Assembly (NCBI GenBank): GCA_030272155.1
Contig: CP126201.1
Coordinates: forward strand, 310,001-374,000
Direction: 5' to 3'
Origin: Tetradesmus obliquus
Lineage: Eukaryota > Chlorophyta > Chlorophyceae > Sphaeropleales > Scenedesmaceae
DNA: 64,000 nucleotides
The notes beneath the pieces are model-generated. The model was not told the origin of the DNA, searched no databases, and was given only the letters and a program-made list of their open reading frames with translations. Positions 58,452 to 64,000 of the stretch are shown piece by piece. The position numbers and the translations under genes are program-made. The number at the start of each line of letters is the position of its first letter. Position 1 is the stretch's first letter.

Positions 58452-60138
58452 AGGGAGACGCTGCGGCTGCACAACGTGGTGTCTGGCCTGATGCGGCAGG
58501 CTGCCAAGGACTTTGAGCTGGGCGGCTACAGGTGAGGGCAGATGACAGGCGGGGGAGGGTTGCACTTGCACAGCAGAACCTTTTGCAATCTGGCTGATGG
58601 CTGCGGTTGGGCAGTGGCGTGGTGCGGCAGGCCGCAAAGGACTTTGAGCTGGGCGGCTACAGGTAAGAGGTGTTACATTGGCTGTTGCAATGGCTGATGG
58701 CTGGAGTTGGGCAGCGGCGTGATGCGGCAGGCCGCCAAGTCCAACCCTTTTGAGTTAGAATGGCTACAGGTGAGGGGTGGTTGAGTATTGATTGGGTGGC
58801 ACTGGCATTTCAGGAATCACTGTGGCAGCACAACATTCGCAATGGCTGTCGGCTGGGGTTGGGCAGTCGCATGAAGCTGAGGGTAGTGAAGCATACTGGG
58901 ATGGGTGGCTACAGGTGTGGTGGTGCAGGGAGTTTCATGCAAGGGTATCTGTTTAGCTTGCAGGAAAACAGGGGTAAAGGGCTGTCAAAAACATGTTGCC
59001 TTCTGCAACTGGTACAACAACTGACTCTCTTCTGCCTGCTGCTGCTGCTGCTGCTGCTGCAGTGTGCCCAAGGGGACAGTGCTGTACCTGCCCGTGACGC
59101 ATGTGGGCCTGCAGGACCCCCGCTTCCTGGAGCAGCACCCTGAGGCCTACGCCCCTGAGCGCTTCATGACGCCAGAAGGCCAGAAACCCGGCGCGCAGAT
59201 GCCCTTTGGCCACGGCCCCAGGTGGGTGTTGGGGTTTGGGGTGTTGGGGTTTGGGGTGTGGGGTTTTGGTGTGATTATTGAGCTGGCTGTTGAGGGGGGT
59301 ACGAGAGTGCTTCATGAGGCTAGAAGGACAGAAGCCGGGTGCGCAGATGCCCTTTGTGCACCGCCCCAGGTGCGGCTTCAGAGTTAGGGGTGCTGATTGC
59401 GCTGGCTGTACAGCACAGCGGGGTTGGGAAAACAGTGCTCCTGCTGCTGTCAGTGCCCTGCCACGATGCCTCTATTGCCTTCTGCTGCGTCTGCACATTG
59501 GGACGCTGTCTGCTGAAGAGTACAAAGGGATGTTATGCACTGCGGCACCTCGTGCATGTTTTGTGCCGGCTGTGCTGTGACCATAGCTGAGTAAAAGAGG
59601 TTTGGCAACAGGGTTGTACAGTAACCGTGGACTTCTACTGACACGCTGCGCTCTTCACTCGTATGCAGGTTTTGTGCCGGCTATGCTGTGGCAATGGCTG
59701 AGATGAAGGTGTTCATGGCGCTGCTGGCCCGCGGCTATGACTTTGACGCCGACACTGCACCTGGCCCAACTGACATGCTGCACTCTACCGCCTTTTCTGC
59801 CGCTTGCAGGTGCTGTGCTGGCTATGCTGTGGCAATGGCAGGGCACAGGTAAAATGCAACTGGGGTTGTGCAGTGCGTGGACTCTCCACTGAAATACTGC
59901 CCTGTTATATACACTGTTGTGCATGTGCAGGTTTTGTGCCGGCTATGCTGTGGCAATGGCAGAGATGAAGGTGTTCCTGGCGCTGCTGGCCCGCGGCTAT
60001 GACTTTGACGCCGACACCAACACGCAGTGGCGCCAGGAGATTGGGCGCGTGCCAGCCAACGGCCTGCCCATGACAGTCAGCAGGCGGCCTGCTGCTGTTG
60101 TGGCAGGGGCTGCGCCAGCTGCTGCGGCGAGGCGGTGA
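54577..60138 (+). CDS. Cytochrome P450 monooxygenase, CYP85-clan-like, 5' end unresolved
   Basis: Ten exons join in phase: 54577-54799, 55105-55216, 55747-55967, 56619-56780, 57028-57125, 57334-57433, 57948-58066, 58454-58531, 59063-59221 and 59931-60138; at least one earlier exon (membrane anchor) is missing from my model. Clear P450 landmarks: MLPEPQHKYLRNLIMPAF (C-helix region), the I-helix oxygen-binding motif AGHDTSSTT in exon 57334, ETLR of the K-helix at 58454, PERF in exon 59063, and the haem loop PFGHGPR/FCAG, whose cysteine is split from its upstream half by the last intron. The overall pattern resembles CYP120/CYP26-type (CYP85 clan) enzymes; substrate unknown. P450s of this clan oxidise terpenoids, sterols or carotenoid derivatives. 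Its introns carry some seventeen exon-junction copies, the densest set here. Confidence 0.85.
55283..55350 (+). repeat. Donor-side copy of P450 exon 55105-55216
   Basis: The end of the exon (GLTTVAPxxLMSS) with GTGAGC donor and following intron sequence recurs about 130 bp downstream. Confidence 0.9.
55512..55746 (+). repeat. Two acceptor-side copies of P450 exon 55747-55967
   Basis: Units of about 117 bp each carry a CAG acceptor, the first ~47 nt of the exon and a shared intron piece (ACTGCTCAGAGTAA, then CTG-rich). The nearer copy has three synonymous and one changing codon difference; the farther one is more altered. Confidence 0.93.
56106..56543 (+). repeat. Four acceptor-side copies of P450 exon 56619-56780
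   Basis: Copies begin at about 56112, 56236, 56359 and 56479, each with GTGGTGCTGGG and the following VLGRDYPEATISRLSGL coding stretch. In the second, seven of 18 codons differ from the true exon, all synonymous, including an AGC/TCC serine switch. The first two run into TAG immediately after GL. Confidence 0.95.
57536..58200 (+). repeat. Copies around P450 exons 57334 and 57948
   Basis: 57536-57566 repeats the end of exon 57334-57433 (LTNVMADLQ plus donor). 57835-57872 repeats the start of exon 57948 with acceptor (SNPRVV). 58128-58195 repeats the end of that exon (GSRITGAI.KE.T.ADAVI) with a weakened donor. Confidence 0.9.
58381..58453 (+). repeat. (CTG)24 tract forming the acceptor of P450 exon 58454
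   Basis: An uninterrupted run of about 24 CTG units ends in CTGCAG directly before the exon that begins with the K-helix ETLR. Confidence 0.97.
58600..58922 (+). repeat. Three donor-side copies of P450 exon 58454-58531
   Basis: Copies end with GGCTACAG plus donor at about 58663, 58770 and 58916. The first reads RQAAKDFELGGYR almost perfectly, the second has an inserted stretch, the third is strongly diverged but keeps GGCTACAGGTG. Confidence 0.9.
59306..59852 (+). repeat. Copies around the P450 haem-loop intron
   Basis: 59306-59371 repeats the end of exon 59063 (GAQMPF.H.PR) on the donor side. On the acceptor side the start of exon 59931 (FCAGYAVAMAEMKVF) recurs at about 59558-59590, 59668-59750 and 59812-59848; the middle one carries about 85 nt with near-identical translation through GYDFDADT. 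Confidence 0.93.
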
Positions 60139-61127
60139 GGTGTGTGGCCGGGTGTTTGAGGTGTGTGGGTGCAGCTGCTGCTGTTGTGGCAGTGGCTGCA
60201 TCTGCTGCTGCGTGCAGGTGACTCGGACAAGTTTGGCAGCAGGGAGTCTGACACGGCTTGCAGGACACACTTGCGCATATGACACTGTGCAGGGGTGAGC
60301 AGCGCTGGAAACGTGCTGGAATTGGTTTGCGGCAGCAGCTGCTTTACATTGGTTGCACGCACAGGACTGCATCGGTTTGTGTTTTAGTGATGTGTGCTGC
60401 TGGTGTTTTGTTGAGGGGCGACCTGTTGAATGGGTGCTGCTGCTGTACTTGTGTGGGTGCGTTTGACTGGGCCGTGCAGCATGGCTATGCATGGCTTTGA
60501 CTTGTTATGGCAGCTTGTGAATGGTTGTGTATGCGTGTGCAGCAGCGTACCCTTGAAGGTCACGCTGCGGTTGCTGCGGAGCTTTGTATATGTCTGCAGC
60601 AACAAACGTGCACGTGACTCTATGTAAGCAGCTCGGCAGTCGGCGGCAGCATGGTGAGCAGGTGTGCTGGCATTTTGTTCATATCAGTAGTATTTGCTCG
60701 ACTAACCTGGTTTCGACTAACCTGGTTGCGGATGATCGTGTATCAAATGCGCTTGTAATATTGCAGCAGAGGAAGTTGCTGTGCGGCGCAATGTGCTGAG
60801 CAGCCTTTGCTGTGTGTCCAGGCCAAGCACGGTGGTGGGTGGCGCTGTGATGCGTTGCGCCTGAGTTCGTTTGCTTCAACCTCCCTTTGGTCAACAACAG
60901 CGGGTTGTGTATGTTGTGTATGTTGCCTGGGTTTGTCACACTGCTGGCTGGCTGTACAGCACATGTGGCTGTTGGTGCCAATGTCACCTTGCCACGCACT
61001 TGATACGGGTGCAGCGTGAGGCGTATGCAGCGTGAAGCTCTGCCAGGGGCACGCTGCAACAGCGGTGTGCGACGCCTTGCGTGTTGAGCAGCGGTATCCC
61101 GTGGATTGTTTATGTTTTGGCAGTGAT

Positions 61128-61148
61128 CTAGCACCTGTCAGGTGCTAG
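61128..61148. repeat. Perfect inverted repeat, 10-bp arms
   Basis: CTAGCACCTG, a single T, then CAGGTGCTAG. It could form a tight hairpin or be a dyad binding site. Confidence 0.9.
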
Positions 61149-61960
61149 AGTAGGCGCTGCCACACCAGCAGTTATTATGTGGCATTATGCTTCATTATGC
61201 TTTATTATGTGGCATTATGCTTCATTGCAACCGAATGTCTTTTATTGCAACCAGCAGGATCAGTACGAGTTGTAGTAAAACGGTTTGGCAGCGCTTGTTG
61301 GGCTGGTAACATGTTCTGTACATCATAATGATCAACACAGGCTGTGACTGCTACCGCAGCTGGTGCGGTTGACAGGGCTGAAACCATACAGCAATGTGCG
61401 CGCATTGATGTGCCAGTTGCAAAGCCGTGATGAGCAGCAACGCGTGAGCTGTCCTGCAGCTGCATCATGTGCTGACATGTCGACACTGGACTTGAACAGG
61501 CTCCTTGAAGGGTCGGGTAGTGAAAAGCACGGGTTCAACGACGCCGTGATGTGATCTGTGCAAAAAAACTCTGTCAAGTTGCTGCAACGTCAGCCTGCAT
61601 CACAGGTGACTCGCCCTCAGGATTGTAGCAGTACCAAAACTACACAACCACCAAGGCCTCAGCATGGCGCCTGCATGATGAACAACAGCGCTCTGTTGAA
61701 TACTACTACCTACATCGTCTGTTTGATTCGTCGGCTCGATCCTCCCCATTCCTACATTCCAGGGTACGATGCCACGTGCGAACGGATCTCAGTAACCCGC
61801 CCCTTGAGTGGCAACTGCAACACAGCAGCCCATATAGATCGAATTAGTTTGACTATTTATGCTAAAAATCACGGATGGTTAGGTCTCACGCGGTAGGAGA
61901 CTGTAGTTGGAATGCGAGGAGTAGACATTCAAGGGAATCAGGGGCCACCAAGAGGGCGCG

Positions 61961-61967
61961 TATAAGT
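61961..61967 (+). promoter_or_regulatory. Probable TATA box of small secreted-protein gene
   Basis: TATAAGT follows a GC-rich GAGGGCGCG stretch, 122 bp before the ATG at 62083, a normal position for a core promoter with a short leader. Confidence 0.5.
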
Positions 61968-62082
61968 TCCCTGCTGCTGGTTAAAAAAGCAGCTATCACA
62001 GTAATCCATTTTTACTCTCTACTCCATCGATCATCAACTTCTCAGTCCGTTCAGGCTCTGACGCCCAACCCCCAACTGTAAA

Positions 62083-63221
62083 ATGGACATGAAGCGCGTT
62101 CTCATCGTGGCCCTGGTGGGTTAGCGCCCTGGCAAATAAACACCGCTTCGATATGTTGCTTAGATCGCGCAGGGTGCTGCTGCTTCGTAGGCCCGCCTCG
62201 CCTTTTCCGGTGGTGTAACCCGTCTGCTGTTCTGGTGTACCGCAGGTTGCCGCTCTGCTCGTGGGCCACTGCACGGCCATTCCAAGGTCCTTCTCTACCG
62301 TCAACACGGCGGTGAGCATTACGAACGCAGCTGCAGCTGCCGTCGGCAGCGTGTTACTCAGCCTGGGGGTGCCCCTTGGGGCCCTGCACCTGCCTCTTCA
62401 GGAGTCGTGACAGCACACAGCAGCAGCTGGCAGTTGGCAGTTGTTCCCTGCTGTACAGTCGTCTGCAAAGCAGCATGCAGGGATAGGTAGTTGCCTCATG
62501 CTGTAAGCATAGTAAGAGGCGCAGCTAGTTGTCCTCTTCTTCAGCTGCTAGTTGTACTTGTAGTTGAACTGCCATGCTGTTGCAGGGCTGCACATCTTGG
62601 CTAGAGCTGTATTCCATCGCAGGAACTGCGAGCATGCCTGGCAGCAGCCGCACTCCCTGCAAGCACAAACCCACCTTGCAATCCCACTCTGCCTCTTGAC
62701 TGCCCCTGCATGTCTATTGTTGTGTGCTGCAGGCCAAGCCTGGCAAGCCAGACAACCCAAAGGTGGGCAGCAGCACAGCGTGAAGCGTGTAGCATGATGC
62801 AGCTGTGGCAAGCCTTGCTGCAGGCATCAGTGGTTCACGCACGCACGCACGCTTCCAACAGCCCCGCTTTTAGCTTCTTGGCTGGTCATGCATGCAATCG
62901 AACTTGGTCCAGGCAGAAGGGCTGCAGGCGCGAGTCATTGTTTGCTGCATGCACCATAGCATAAGAGCCCATTGTTCACTCTACACTGCACCTGGCTGTT
63001 GAGATCATGCTCACCCTGCTGCTGCTTCTGCTGCTGCTGCTGCGTTCCTGCAGGGTAACACCCCATCTGACCACTTCAAGCGTCTCGAGACCTTCACCAA
63101 GAGTGCCGCCACCCGCAACCTGCTCAGCAGCCTGCAGGCAGTGCTTGCTCCCGGCCAAATCAACACGCCCATCGCCGATGTCAACACCAACAACAGGAAG
63201 ATGCTACAGTTCCAGGCGTGA
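62083..63221 (+). CDS. Small secreted protein, 98 aa
   Basis: Four exons close in phase: 62083-62115, 62246-62311, 62733-62762 and 63054-63221. The N-terminus MDMKRVLIVALVAALLVG followed by HCTA is a clean signal peptide, cleavage likely near residue 23. The mature part is short, hydrophilic and Lys/Asn-rich (AKPGKPDNPK, then FKRLETFTKSAATRNLLSSL and an Asn-rich end), with no cysteine. No family is recognised. The start is supported by the TATA box at 61961 and a purine-rich AACTGTAAA context. The last intron ends in a CTG-rich tract before the acceptor. It might be an extracellular or vacuolar peptide. Confidence 0.7.
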
Positions 63222-64000
63222 AGCCAGCTATCTTCATGAAGGGTCTTGTCTTGTAGATGCCATGCCAGATGTACATCCTAATCACTTCTGGTTGTTACGG
63301 TGGTTGAGTGAGAGCAGGTTGCTGGCACTATGTGATCCTGCAAGCGGTTGCTCAGCTGTGTTCAATCAAAGTTTTTTCACACTCGCTGTCCTGCAAGAGG
63401 AAGGTGCTGTGTGATTGCCTGGTTTGAGGTTTATTCGAGTGACTGAGCTGTGGGGCAGGCAGCAGCAGTGCACTGCGCATGTGTGCGCTGCTGCTGCTGC
63501 TGCTGCTGCCATCTTGCACTGTACCTCCTGCATGCATCAGGGGCGGCCGTATGTTAGCCTGCTGGTACAAAGTGTGTGTTTGGATCCATGCTGTTGGGGT
63601 GGATATCCCACGGTTGCATGTAGGTGTGTGTAGGATGCTGGAGCGATTGCCAGTGTACCAATGGTCAGGCAGTTTGTTGTATGGGGAGAGGCGTATGGCT
63701 CGCTCCTCAACAGGTATAAAAAAAGCATACTGCGCTCATTAGGGCTTGTTGTCGCCAGGATCTCGGCAGATAGTGAAGAGTACTCGGTTGTTTGCAGCAA
63801 GGCAGGGCCCTGCCTTGCTCTCTACTTTGTTCCTAGTTCAGACCATGCAGCAACTGCTCAGGCAGCTGGGTGTGTTGCACATCATGAGCTAGGCAGTTTG
63901 GCGTTGAGGCAGCGCACAGCCGCCCACGCCACACAGTACACAGTACAGGGAGTTATGTTACTTAGGGGCAGTAATTTCTGGTGTCGCTTTTCCGTGATGC
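63222..64000. other. 3' flank, no further gene seen
   Basis: A CTG run lies at 63487-63510. A 24-bp perfect palindrome is at 63796-63819. No coding resemblance is recognised up to the end of the window. Confidence 0.45.
63796..63819. repeat. 24-bp perfect palindrome
   Basis: AGCAAGGCAGGG followed by its exact reverse complement CCCTGCCTTGCT, with no spacer. Confidence 0.95.

Larger units (their letters stand above)
60139..62082. other. 3' flank of P450 gene and promoter of next gene
   Basis: No gene is supported. TGTAA occurs at 60623-60627 and 60754-60758 and may end the P450 transcript. A perfect inverted repeat lies at 61128-61148. Positions about 61172-61230 repeat ATTATGTGGCATTATGCTTC twice with a partial unit between. 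Confidence 0.45.

Noticed and set aside
1-64000. Transposon or viral relics
   Set aside because: No transposase, reverse transcriptase, integrase or capsid-like coding stretch, and no long terminal repeats, were recognised on either strand.

Overview
The window reads as nuclear DNA of a green alga, most likely a chlorophycean of the Sphaeropleales (Scenedesmus/Tetradesmus type). The reasons are: many short introns with GTGAG/GTGCG donors and CTGCAG acceptors; pervasive (CTG)n/(CAG)n tracts giving Ser, Ala, Gln and Leu runs; TGTAA near several gene ends; a plant-type Rieske oxygenase of the PAO/PTC52 group; and plastid- and mitochondrion-targeted proteins. The species is an inference. I see no bacterial operon, CRISPR array, rRNA, intact transposon or viral relic.

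Layout, left to right: 3' end of an SSF-type transporter (12-2039, +); a long low-complexity protein with a Thr-Pro repeat array (4731-8755, -); a conserved, probably plastid protein (11563-14645, -); a Rieske pheophorbide-a-oxygenase-like enzyme (15626-20926, -); TIM44 of the mitochondrial import motor (about 22147-26170, +); a Cys/Trp-rich secreted protein (27219-28684, +); a 957-residue helical-repeat protein (29534-32974, -); an amino acid permease of the AAAP/LHT type (33882-40289, +); a 112-residue membrane-anchored protein (43009-44624, +); two F-box-like LRR proteins (45861-48074 and 48958-51363, both -, the second damaged); an ankyrin protein (51719-52890, +) divergent from the second LRR gene; a cytochrome P450 (54577-60138, +); and a 98-residue secreted protein (62083-63221, +). 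Exon chains of the fully resolved genes close in phase, which gives good confidence in their structures. The genes do not form a pathway; this is ordinary gene-dense euchromatin.

The unusual signal lies in the introns. Six multi-exon genes carry more than forty partial copies of their own exons. Each copy spans one splice junction: copies on the acceptor side hold the exon's 5' part, copies on the donor side hold its 3' part, and the complete exon is present once. In the best-preserved copies nearly all differences from the true exon are synonymous (14 of 41 codons differ with no amino-acid change in the transporter; 8 of about 30 with none in each of two TIM44 copies). These intronic sequences therefore diverged while under protein-coding constraint. 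A second intron-level pattern is that (CTG)n tracts sit against acceptors and (CAG)n tracts follow donors. These two patterns are the best candidates for something undescribed.
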